Shown here one piece after another: positions 14,720 to 21,602 of a stretch of 21,960 bases of DNA. Made by a program: the position numbers and the translations under genes. The notes below the pieces were generated by a model. The model had not been told where the DNA came from. It saw nothing but the letters and a program-made list of their open reading frames with translations, and ran no database searches. Origin of the DNA: MGBC131033 sp910585655 (GTDB lineage Bacteria > Bacillota > Clostridia > Lachnospirales > Lachnospiraceae); assembly GCA_949502025.1 (NCBI GenBank), contig CATBCG010000017.1, forward strand, positions 1-21,960. Direction: 5' to 3'. Numbering within the stretch: position 1 is the first letter of the stretch; each line of letters opens with the position of its first letter.

Positions 14720-16417
14720 ATGTTTGACATGAAAGCAAAGCCGTTTTATTTAAGCGACGCAGATGTGGAGTGGGTAAACAAGACGCTGGCAGAGATGACA
14801 GAAGAAGAGAAAATCGAGCAGCTTTTCTTCCCTTGTATGAGAGAATACAGCGAAAAGGACATCGACGAGCTGTTAGATACGCTAAAGCCGTCTGGCGTCA
14901 TGTATCGTCCTTGCTCGGCAGAAGAGGCAGTAAACGCTACCAACCTGTTCCGTAAAAAATGCAAGATTCCAATGTTGATTGCAGCCAATTTGGAAAAGGG
15001 TGGTAATGGAATCGTAAATGAAGGAACCTTGGTAGGGGCTCCTTTGGAAATCGCCGCTACGGATGATGTGGAAAATGCCCGCAGGCTTGGTATCCTCTGC
15101 GCCCGTGAAGGAAAGGCAGTAGGTGCGAACTGGGCGTTTGCGCCGATCATCGACATCGACTATAATTTCCGGAATCCGATTACCAATACTCGTACCTTTG
15201 GTTCCGATCCAGCTAGAGTCGCTGCCTTTGGACGTGCCTATACCGAGGAATGCCAAAAGCTTGGCGTGGCAGTTTCGATCAAGCATTTCCCTGGCGACGG
15301 ACGTGACGAGCGTGACCAGCACTTAGTGGCTTCGATCAACGACATGGACTGCGACGAGTGGATGGCTACTTATGGCGAGAACTACAAACAGTCGATAGAG
15401 GCTGGCGCTCTGACTGTCATGGTAGGGCATATCATGCAGCCGGCATGGCAGAAAAAGCTCAATCCATCCTTAAAGGATGAGGATATTATGCCGGGTAATC
15501 TTTCTCCTGAATTAGTAGGACCGGAAGGCTTACTGCGGAAGGTGTTAGGCTTTAACGGTCTGATTTGTACGGATGCTACGACCATGGCAGGTTTTACGAT
15601 TCCGATGGATCGTTCCAAATCCGTACCATATTCCATTGCCTGTGGTGCAGATATCTTCTTATTCAATAAAAACATGGCAGAGGACTTGGAATATATGAAA
15701 GCCGGAGTAGCAGACGGTACCATTACCAAGGAGCGTCTGGACGAGGCTGTCACCAGGATTTTAGCTTTGAAGGCTGCCTTAAAGCTGCATGAGCAGACCG
15801 AGGATCTCAAGTTGGAGGATGCTATGCAGGTATTAGGCTGTGAAGAGCATAAGAAATGGGCAAAGGAAATCGCCGATCAGTCCGTTACCTTAGTCAAGGA
15901 AGAAAAGGGCGTTCTGCCGTTAGATCCAAAGAAAAAGAGAGTGCTGTACTGTCCGATCGAGTCCGGTCAGGGCGTTGCCTACACCGTAAAAGCCGGTGTC
16001 TGCGACCATGTGAAGGAGATGCTGGAAAAAGAGGGCTTTGAGGTAACGACCTTTGTACCGGCACCGATGTTTGAGGGCAGCACCCCAAGAAACGACGAGA
16101 CGACCAAGAACTACGATTACATCATTTATCTGGCGAATATGTCCACCAAGTCCAACCAGACGACAGTGCGTATTGAGTGGCAGCAGCCGATGGGCGCCAA
16201 CTGTCCGCATTGGGTCAATTCCATACCGACGATTTTCATTTCGGTAGAGAATCCATATCACTTGCTGGACGTACCGCGTGTAAAGACCTTTATCAATACC
16301 TACAATTCCAACGACGACGTACTGGAAGCCCTGATGGATAAGCTGATGGGACGGAGCGAATTCAAGGGGACAAACCCGGTGGATCCGTTCTGTGGGAAAT
16401 GGGATACTAGGTTGTAA
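14720..16417 (+). CDS. Glycoside hydrolase family 3 enzyme, NagZ-type catalytic dyad
   Basis: This 565-residue protein starts at ATG with AAAGGAGAG upstream and lacks a signal peptide, so it should act on sugars taken into the cell. The N-terminal TIM barrel (about 15-330) contains GVMYRPCSAEEA, NWAFAPIIDID and the GH3 loop at 188-201 (KHFPGDGRDERDQH). In that loop D199-x-H201 corresponds to the Asp-His dyad of NagZ-type beta-N-acetylhexosaminidases. The likely nucleophile is D285 in CTDATTMAGF. The C-terminal domain begins near ADQSVTLVKEEKGVLPL. The usual NagZ motif is KHFPGHGDT; here GHG is replaced by GDG, so specificity may differ. Retaining GH3 members with this dyad include phosphorylases, so hydrolase versus phosphorylase cannot be decided. 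It is the first gene of a unit with the regulator 11 bases downstream and lies near the importer. Confidence 0.85.
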   Translation: MFDMKAKPFYLSDADVEWVNKTLAEMTEEEKIEQLFFPCMREYSEKDIDELLDTLKPSGVMYRPCSAEEAVNATNLFRKKCKIPMLIAANLEKGGNGIVNEGTLVGAPLEIAATDDVENARRLGILCAREGKAVGANWAFAPIIDIDYNFRNPITNTRTFGSDPARVAAFGRAYTEECQKLGVAVSIKHFPGDGRDERDQHLVASINDMDCDEWMATYGENYKQSIEAGALTVMVGHIMQPAWQKKLNPSLKDEDIMPGNLSPELVGPEGLLRKVLGFNGLICTDATTMAGFTIPMDRSKSVPYSIACGADIFLFNKNMAEDLEYMKAGVADGTITKERLDEAVTRILALKAALKLHEQTEDLKLEDAMQVLGCEEHKKWAKEIADQSVTLVKEEKGVLPLDPKKKRVLYCPIESGQGVAYTVKAGVCDHVKEMLEKEGFEVTTFVPAPMFEGSTPRNDETTKNYDYIIYLANMSTKSNQTTVRIEWQQPMGANCPHWVNSIPTIFISVENPYHLLDVPRVKTFINTYNSNDDVLEALMDKLMGRSEFKGTNPVDPFCGKWDTRL

Positions 16418-16428
16418 GAGGAAAATAG

Positions 16429-18456
16429 ATGGAGACACAAAAGGAGAACGAAAAAGATATCCACATGGGAGCTTTGTTCTCCTGGATTCGGAAACTGCAG
16501 GGGCTGGAACGGAAGCAAGTCTGTTATGGCTTATACGATTCGGCTACCTGCGCCCGTTTCGAGGAAGGCAGTTTAGAGCCGGACAGCTTTGTACTGGAGG
16601 TGCTGTTTGAACGGATTGGTGCTTCTTTGGGAGAGTATGGAACCTTGTATTCTCTTCCAGAATATTTGTTTTTGGAGCGGCGAAATGAGATTGTCTATGC
16701 ACTACGGAAAGGCTTTTGGGGTGCTGTAAAACAGTTATTACAGGAATATGAAAGAGAAATAGAGGAGGCGCTCGGAGAACATACCCGTCGGAATACGCAG
16801 GGGATTGGAAAGGAAGAGCTGCATAGACAGTTTATCGGTTATATCTGGAATGCTCTTTGGATGGAGCAGGGGGATAGAAGCGATAGAAGGGAAGAACTGT
16901 TGACGCTTCTTCGCCTGACTGTTCCAGGCTTTTCCTTTGAGCAGATACAAAGTTTTCTCTATGGAAAACAGGAGCAGGCTATTTTGATTTTACTGGCGGA
17001 ACAGGAATGTCGGCAGGGAAAATACGGTAAGTGTTATCCAGAACGCCAAAGCCGTTTACAGACAGGAATTTGGCTGTATCAGGAAATCTTAACCTACATA
17101 GAGACACATTGCTTAGATAAAAAGCGCCTGAACTATCTTTACCCAGAAACGGTACTCAGCCTGGCAGAAAAGCTGGCGGAGGAGAAGCGGTATTCGGAGC
17201 TGTCCGTTTGCGAAAAGGGACTGGTCTGCCTGTGGGAACAGCATCGGATGTATGGGTTAAAGGGATTACTACGTTTGTCCCTATTAGGATGGGAAAAAGG
17301 AGGAGTGCCGGTTCTGGAAGGAGAAGATCCCGAACTGTATCAGAAAGCGATTTTGATCCTGGATATCTTACAAAAAAACCTGGAAGCCATATGGAGAATC
17401 CGGCGCTGCCACTATCCTTTGCTGAATACGGTTTACCGCGGTCAGGTACTGGGAGAGCGGTTGCTACGCTTGCGGCTTAGTAAAAAGCGTCCCTTAGACG
17501 AGGTATGTCAGGATATTTGTGAACCGGAACGGCTATCCGCTATCGAACGTGGAGAATCGAAGCCGACCATGAAGCGCTTTATCAGGCTGATGGAACGTCT
17601 GGAGGCGGATACCTGCCGATTTTATCCGAAAATTCGTACCAAACGGTATGATTTGATCTTGCTTGCCACGGAGATCGATATGTTGATCAGCAGCAGACGG
17701 TATCAGGAGGCAGAAGAGGAACTACAGAAGCTGAAAAAAGGACTGGAAGAGGAGAATGGGCAAAAAAATGTTTTTAACAAACAGTATTTAGATAGTAGTT
17801 ATGCCATTATTGAAGGAGAATTGGGAAAGATCAGCCGGGAACAGGAATTAGAGATGCTTCTGAAAGCGTTTCACCTGACGGTGAACGAAGGATGTGATCT
17901 GCGGCTCTGGCCTTTGACCAAGATAGAGGTGGAGATACTGAATAGTATTTCGATTGCTTTAGAGAATTTAGGAGATCGGAAAGAAGCTATTCGTTTACTC
18001 CAGGAGGCAAAGAAACGATATCATGTGACGATGAGCCAGTTAGTAAAGTTTCGGGAAAAATCCCGAATGAAGGAGAAAAAGGGAGTCGTGCAGTACCGGG
18101 AGGAAGGGATGAAGCTGGAATACAATGCGACAGCTTATTTGCTGGTCGTGGAAAATCTGGTGAATTCTTTGGGAAGCGACGGAGAATACGACGAGGCGTT
18201 GAAGTTGGCAGAGGAAGCGTTTCCTTTGGCTTATCAGATGCAAAAGTCCTATGTCGTGAGCAATCTGTTGTATGAAATTGCCTGGAATACCGAGCAGAAG
18301 ATGGAACAAGAGAAACAAGATATGGCTGCAATCCGGAAAGTATGTATACCATTGTTTTATCAGAGTTATGTGATTGCAGCCATAGCAAAGCAAAGTGCTG
18401 ACGCTAAGTTTATTAAAAAACGTTGTGAAAAAAAATATGGAGTAAAATGGGGATAA
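16429..18456 (+). CDS. Large putative peptide-responsive regulator (two degenerate XRE-like segments plus TPR-like helices)
   Basis: This 675-residue, all-helical, cytoplasmic protein has no clear family match by eye. Residues about 14-70 resemble a degenerate XRE helix-turn-helix (LFSWIRKLQGLERKQVC, then ARFEEGSLEP). Residues about 341-397 repeat the same pattern (LGERLLRLRLSKKRPLDEVC, then LSAIERGESKPTMKRFIRLM). Residues 400-675 read as paired amphipathic helices like tetratricopeptide repeats, for example YQEAEEELQKLKKGLEEE and YDEALKLAEEAFPLAYQM. An XRE domain followed by TPRs is the layout of RRNPP-type (Rgg/PlcR/PrgX) regulators that bind imported peptides. This one is about twice their usual length and has a second XRE-like segment inside. 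AAGAGG gives a good start 11 bases after the GH3 stop, so the two are translationally close and likely co-transcribed. It converges with a short secreted-peptide gene 11 bases away. Confidence 0.6.
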   Translation: METQKENEKDIHMGALFSWIRKLQGLERKQVCYGLYDSATCARFEEGSLEPDSFVLEVLFERIGASLGEYGTLYSLPEYLFLERRNEIVYALRKGFWGAVKQLLQEYEREIEEALGEHTRRNTQGIGKEELHRQFIGYIWNALWMEQGDRSDRREELLTLLRLTVPGFSFEQIQSFLYGKQEQAILILLAEQECRQGKYGKCYPERQSRLQTGIWLYQEILTYIETHCLDKKRLNYLYPETVLSLAEKLAEEKRYSELSVCEKGLVCLWEQHRMYGLKGLLRLSLLGWEKGGVPVLEGEDPELYQKAILILDILQKNLEAIWRIRRCHYPLLNTVYRGQVLGERLLRLRLSKKRPLDEVCQDICEPERLSAIERGESKPTMKRFIRLMERLEADTCRFYPKIRTKRYDLILLATEIDMLISSRRYQEAEEELQKLKKGLEEENGQKNVFNKQYLDSSYAIIEGELGKISREQELEMLLKAFHLTVNEGCDLRLWPLTKIEVEILNSISIALENLGDRKEAIRLLQEAKKRYHVTMSQLVKFREKSRMKEKKGVVQYREEGMKLEYNATAYLLVVENLVNSLGSDGEYDEALKLAEEAFPLAYQMQKSYVVSNLLYEIAWNTEQKMEQEKQDMAAIRKVCIPLFYQSYVIAAIAKQSADAKFIKKRCEKKYGVKWG

Positions 18457-18467
18457 CAAGCTGCAGG

Positions 18468-18659
18468 CTATTGTTTAGGTGGTCGTTTTTTATCACTTTG
18501 CGGTTCTGCGCCTGGCTTGTCTTTTGATGGATCAGGCGCAGGTTCCTCTGCCTCGGAGCCGAGAGGTGGCTTAGGTTCCGGCGGCGGAGTGAAAGGAAGA
18601 AGAACTGCCAGAGAGAGTGATAAAGTGGTTAAGGTAGTAAGATATTTTTTTAGTTTCAT
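18468..18659 (-). CDS. Small secreted proline-rich peptide, candidate pheromone precursor
   Basis: The 63-residue product starts at ATG 18659 with AAGGAGG about 10 bases upstream; the frame is open further back but without a comparable site. Residues 1-22 have the form of a Sec signal peptide (MKLKKY, then a Leu/Ser-rich core ending LAVLLPF). The remainder is short, highly charged and proline-rich (TPPPEPKPPLG, DKKRPPKQ). It resembles precursors of Phr/PapR-like peptides, which are exported, trimmed and re-imported to a cytoplasmic TPR regulator. It faces the large TPR regulator with the stops only 11 bases apart. A 26-bp perfect inverted repeat lies about 90 bases upstream of its start. The mature C-terminus is more hydrophilic than many known pheromones, so a small exported protein with another role is possible. 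Confidence 0.6.
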   Translation of the reverse strand: MKLKKYLTTLTTLSLSLAVLLPFTPPPEPKPPLGSEAEEPAPDPSKDKPGAEPQSDKKRPPKQ

Positions 18660-18746
18660 AATAAGAGAAACCTCCTTCGTAGTAAAATATTTTTGGGTCG
18701 TGCATAAGATGTTTGATACGAGCCTAATGATAATGGAAAAAAGAAG

Positions 18747-18804
18747 AAAACAGAATGACGTTTGAAACAATTGGGGGAAATTGTTTCAAACGTCATTCTG
18801 TTTT
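18747..18804. repeat. Perfect 26-bp inverted repeat with 6-base loop
   Basis: The left arm (18747-18772) begins AAAACAGAATGACG and ends GAAACAATT; the right arm (18779-18804) is its exact reverse complement. The loop is GGGGGA. On the minus strand the arm is followed by a T-rich stretch (TTTTCTTC onward), so it could end transcripts entering from the right. It also sits about 90 bases before the peptide gene start, where an operator would be expected. Confidence 0.85.
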
Positions 18805-18868
18805 GGGTGGGGGTGTGGTAGGATAGGGGCAGAACAAACGGAAGGAAGGTGCAACGAGATGGGAAGGA

Positions 18869-18899
18869 GGGATGATGGGATGATGGGATGATGGGATGA
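18869..18899 (+). repeat. GGGATGAT octamer tandem repeat, G-quadruplex motif
   Basis: There are 3.9 perfect copies of the 8-base unit GGGATGAT. This places four GGG tracts 5 bases apart, a canonical intramolecular G-quadruplex pattern on the plus strand. It lies within a wider purine-rich segment (about 18805-18915) between the divergent peptide gene and the secreted-protein gene. Confidence 0.8.
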
Positions 18900-19022
18900 A
18901 AAGAGGAGCAGGGTAGAGATTGGATTTGACAGGATCATTATCATTAAAAGTCATATTAGAAATCCTGTAAATTGAAAGTTAAAAAATCGAATACTAAAGT
19001 TGGCAAACAGGAGGATAACATT

Positions 19023-20402
19023 ATGAAGAAAAAGATTTTATACTTAGTAGCTATAACCTTTTGTATGATAGCATTTATTGGAATCTCAAGACAAAAAGTA
19101 TCAGCGATAACAGAGGAAAATAAAGATGCTGCAACGGGTATAGAAATGTCTATGAAAGAGTTTAATGAGTACTTTGTTGGAGCGGTTGAGGCTAGAAAGG
19201 ATTTACAACAGTTAGATAAAAGTTCTTTTTACAAAGCAACATTAGAAAATTGGGTTTTAAATGGAAATGAACTTTCTTTTAATGTTAAATTAAGGAATGA
19301 GATCATTTCGGTTTCCGGTGTGTTGGAAAAGGGATATCGAGGCGAATCTTATTTAAATTTGAATAATGGTGTTGTGTCAGAAGGCTACAAGATATTACTG
19401 GGAGAATTATATGTTGGAGAGGATTTAGATACTTCCTTATTATTTCAGAAAATTGAGGGAAAGAACATAAAATTGTATCTTGTAAAAAATAAAGAAGTGG
19501 TGTTAGTTGAAGCTCCCCTTTTATTTGAAGTAGATGTGCCAATTCCTCTGTTAAAGGAAGAAAAAGAAATTGATATTTATTGGTTTCTTGATATTGTGGA
19601 GCCAGAGGAGATTGTAGAAATTGAAACGACAGATGAGATTTTGAAAGAGTTAGGAGTGAATTCCGTTGTTTCGCAAAGCATAAGTCCTATGCTAAGCTGG
19701 ATAAGCCCTGTAACTTACACTCAAAGATATAATATTGGTTCTGATGAATTTGTTGCTATGTCTGTGCCACATGTTGAATATCAATATTCGGATATTCAAG
19801 GTGTAACTGGGCAATGGGAGGCAAGTTTTGAAATTGCAGAAGTTACAAGGTTAAATGGAACGGAATATAGGGCGGCTGCAAATCCCATTAGATATTTAAA
19901 AGTAGATTTGGAATTAGGTTGTGGAGAAAGAACTGCTTTTACAAAAAAATATATAAGTGCTAAAGCAATTAATGGAGGCGCAAGTGTAGGAATTGGCACC
20001 AAAATTGACACTTTAATCAAGAAAAAGGTTTTATCAAAAGTTCCAGGTGCAGTAACTGTTACAGAAATACTTTCTTGGTTACGCAGTATGTCTGGTGCAA
20101 CAGAGAGTATTATATTGGGAAATACAAATGGAGTACTGGTATCTAGTAATTCCCAATATGTATCAGCGGTTGGTACTGAATTTACAAGTTTAGAGTTATA
20201 CCAAAATACTTACACAAATGGTCATAGTGCGAAAATATTAACTGATTTAAAATATGCGCAGCCACAAGGAGGAAATAATAATTCGGTTTCTGCTAATGGG
20301 GTATTGAGAATTGTATTTGAGGTATATAATTATCATACTCATCAAACTAACCATGTTGAATCAAATGCTATTAGTTGGAGATATACTACAAGTCCAAATT
20401 AA
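19023..20402 (+). CDS. Secreted protein of unknown function
   Basis: The 459-residue protein starts at ATG 19023, with AGGAGG at 19009-19014; the frame extends upstream without support. Residues 1-28 form a signal peptide (MKKKILYLVAITFCMIAF, cleavage probably after KVSA). I do not recognise the family. Residues about 30-200 look mixed and acidic; residues about 210-459 are rich in beta-forming and Ser/Thr/Asn/Gly segments, including YTQRYNIGSDEFVAMSVPH and a Gly-rich helix-like stretch NGGASVGIGTKID. There is no LPXTG motif or C-terminal membrane anchor. The coding sequence is visibly more AT-rich than the genes to the left, with different codon use, suggesting acquisition by transfer. A smaller membrane-anchored gene follows after a stem-loop. 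Confidence 0.6.
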   Translation: MKKKILYLVAITFCMIAFIGISRQKVSAITEENKDAATGIEMSMKEFNEYFVGAVEARKDLQQLDKSSFYKATLENWVLNGNELSFNVKLRNEIISVSGVLEKGYRGESYLNLNNGVVSEGYKILLGELYVGEDLDTSLLFQKIEGKNIKLYLVKNKEVVLVEAPLLFEVDVPIPLLKEEKEIDIYWFLDIVEPEEIVEIETTDEILKELGVNSVVSQSISPMLSWISPVTYTQRYNIGSDEFVAMSVPHVEYQYSDIQGVTGQWEASFEIAEVTRLNGTEYRAAANPIRYLKVDLELGCGERTAFTKKYISAKAINGGASVGIGTKIDTLIKKKVLSKVPGAVTVTEILSWLRSMSGATESIILGNTNGVLVSSNSQYVSAVGTEFTSLELYQNTYTNGHSAKILTDLKYAQPQGGNNNSVSANGVLRIVFEVYNYHTHQTNHVESNAISWRYTTSPN

Positions 20403-20415
20403 TTTAACAAAAATA

Positions 20416-20459
20416 TTAAGAAGTTATTTGAATTGTTATTATATCAAATGACTTCTTAA
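20416..20459 (+). terminator. Stem-loop after the secreted-protein gene
   Basis: TTAAGAAGTTATTTGA pairs with TCAAATGACTTCTTAA (16 bp with one U-G pair) around a 12-base AT-rich loop, starting 13 bases after the stop codon. A T-run is poor, so termination may be partial and the next gene may still be co-transcribed. Confidence 0.5.
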
Positions 20460-20483
20460 CTTGTTTGAAGGGTGGTTATTATT

Positions 20484-21209
20484 ATGAAGAAACGAAAAAA
20501 AATATGCACTATAGTAGTTTTTTTTGGTTTTATTATTTGTGTTTTTTTTGTTTTTGTATTTTATAATAAATATGTAAATAAATTTATTCAGGTAGTAAAT
20601 ATTCCGGAAAGTATTTATGAAATTTTGCCAGAAAGTCCGCGGGAATTAAAAGGAGATTTTGCTCCTATAAAACAACATGATACAGAAAGTCCAATTTTAA
20701 AACAATGTTTTTTTTATTCAGGAAAGACAGAAGATATTTATTACATTCCTTTTATTTCATTTTACGGATCAGATTTTTCAGTAGGAACTGTTTCAGAATG
20801 GGGTTGTTATATTGCAGTAAAAAAAGTTACAATGAAGGATGGGAAAATCGTGGAAAACAGTTTTATCGACAGAAAAAAGATGAAATTGGAGGTTTCAATT
20901 GAAACAGGTGAAGGTGTATTTTTTTCCAAAAGTACTTGTCATATGCTTCCGAGTGAAGAAGGGTTATGGGAATTTTACAGAAATTCGGATTCTTGCACAT
21001 ATAAAATTCAACATGAAATCAGTTGCCCGTTGGGGAAGTGTAAGCAGGACGAAGAATGCCAGTATGTAATCCTCGCAACTGCAAATGCTGGATACCAAAC
21101 GCCAGCAAAAGGGGTTTATGAAGGTAAGTTGAATGTTAGTTGTTCAATAGGAGAGAATACAATAGAAACGGAATGGTCATTTGAGTATGTTGTGAAAGAA
21201 AAAACGTGA
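20484..21209 (+). CDS. Membrane-anchored extracytoplasmic protein of unknown function
   Basis: The 241-residue protein starts at ATG 20484 with AGGGTGG 8 bases upstream. After the basic MKKRKK start, residues about 7-28 form one strongly hydrophobic segment (ICTIVVFFGFIICVFFVFVF) with no obvious cleavage site or lipobox, so an uncleaved N-terminal anchor with an external domain is likely. The external part has several cysteines, notably the cluster CPLGKCKQDEEC near residues 180-195, which could form disulfides. The C-terminal third looks like beta-sandwich (YEGKLNVSCSIGENTIETEW). I recognise no family. Low GC matches the preceding gene, and the two may form a transferred unit. Confidence 0.6.
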   Translation: MKKRKKICTIVVFFGFIICVFFVFVFYNKYVNKFIQVVNIPESIYEILPESPRELKGDFAPIKQHDTESPILKQCFFYSGKTEDIYYIPFISFYGSDFSVGTVSEWGCYIAVKKVTMKDGKIVENSFIDRKKMKLEVSIETGEGVFFSKSTCHMLPSEEGLWEFYRNSDSCTYKIQHEISCPLGKCKQDEECQYVILATANAGYQTPAKGVYEGKLNVSCSIGENTIETEWSFEYVVKEKT

Positions 21210-21245
21210 CATAGGTTTTTCAATGGTCAAAAGAATTCCTTGAAA

Positions 21246-21329
21246 AAATAATCTATACAAAATTCCTGCGATGTGGTAGAGTTCTTCAATCTGTTCCTTG
21301 TCTTCTGCTTTAATTAGTTGCTGAAAAAT
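21246..21329 (-). pseudogene. Possible gene relic
   Basis: Read on the minus strand, this segment gives a protein-like amphipathic stretch (QQLIKAEDKEQIEELYH, then IAGILYRLF) with codons closer to the GC-richer genes than to the surrounding AT-rich DNA. A stop codon lies immediately upstream at 21332-21330, there is no start codon or ribosome site, and the similarity to coding sequence fades further on. It may be a remnant of a gene disrupted during insertion of the AT-rich block. The parent family is not identified. Confidence 0.25.
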
Positions 21330-21527
21330 TTAACATTTTGCTTTGAATACATTTACAGAAAGTCATGTGTATTGGTTTTGAAATTAGTAATGTAGTCGGA
21401 ATATTATAATAAAAAAATTTTAGTAATAAATTTAAAATTTTAATAAAAATTGTAAGTAAAGATGCATCTGATAAAATATAGTAACTATAGTTGATAAGCA
21501 ATTTAGATAAGTATAGAAAGAGATTGC

Positions 21528-21557
21528 TTTAGGTGTTTTAGATTATTTTAGTATAAT
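21528..21557 (+). promoter_or_regulatory. Possible promoter of the ABC exporter gene
   Basis: A perfect -10 TATAAT (21552-21557) is preceded after 18 bases by a weak -35, TTTAGG (21528-21533). It lies 45 bases before the start codon. In such AT-rich DNA chance matches are likely. Confidence 0.3.
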
Positions 21558-21602
21558 TATTTTGCTCGGTTGGTAATTTACTTATTATATGGGAGTGATA
21601 CG

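Larger units (their letters stand above)
21210..21602. other. AT-rich intergenic stretch
   Basis: About 390 bases hold no intact gene. A weak hairpin TTTTTCAA / TTGAAAAA lies just after the stop at 21209, a probable gene relic occupies 21246-21329 on the minus strand, the segment around 21380-21480 is nearly pure A and T, and a -10-like TATAAT precedes the exporter gene at the right end. Confidence 0.5.

Noticed and set aside
14440..14727. Rightward 95-codon open frame ending just inside the GH3 start
   Set aside because: It contains the GH3 promoter, dyad and a terminator-like hairpin, and has no ribosome binding site.
18660..18770. N-terminal extension of the small peptide gene to 18770
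   Set aside because: The frame is open but starts inside the long inverted repeat; AAGGAGG before 18659 and a standard signal peptide decide for the shorter form.
18869..18899. CRISPR-like array
   Set aside because: The octamer copies are directly adjacent with no spacers; it is a simple tandem repeat.
18725..18946. Two inverted copies of TAATGATAATG (18725-18735 and 18936-18946) resembling Fur-box halves
   Set aside because: Each matches only part of a Fur box, and such AT-rich 11-mers recur easily by chance; no iron-related gene is nearby.
21310..21501. Leftward 63-codon open frame in the AT-rich gap
   Set aside because: Composition-driven; no ribosome site or protein-like pattern, and its frame differs from the relic at 21246-21329.
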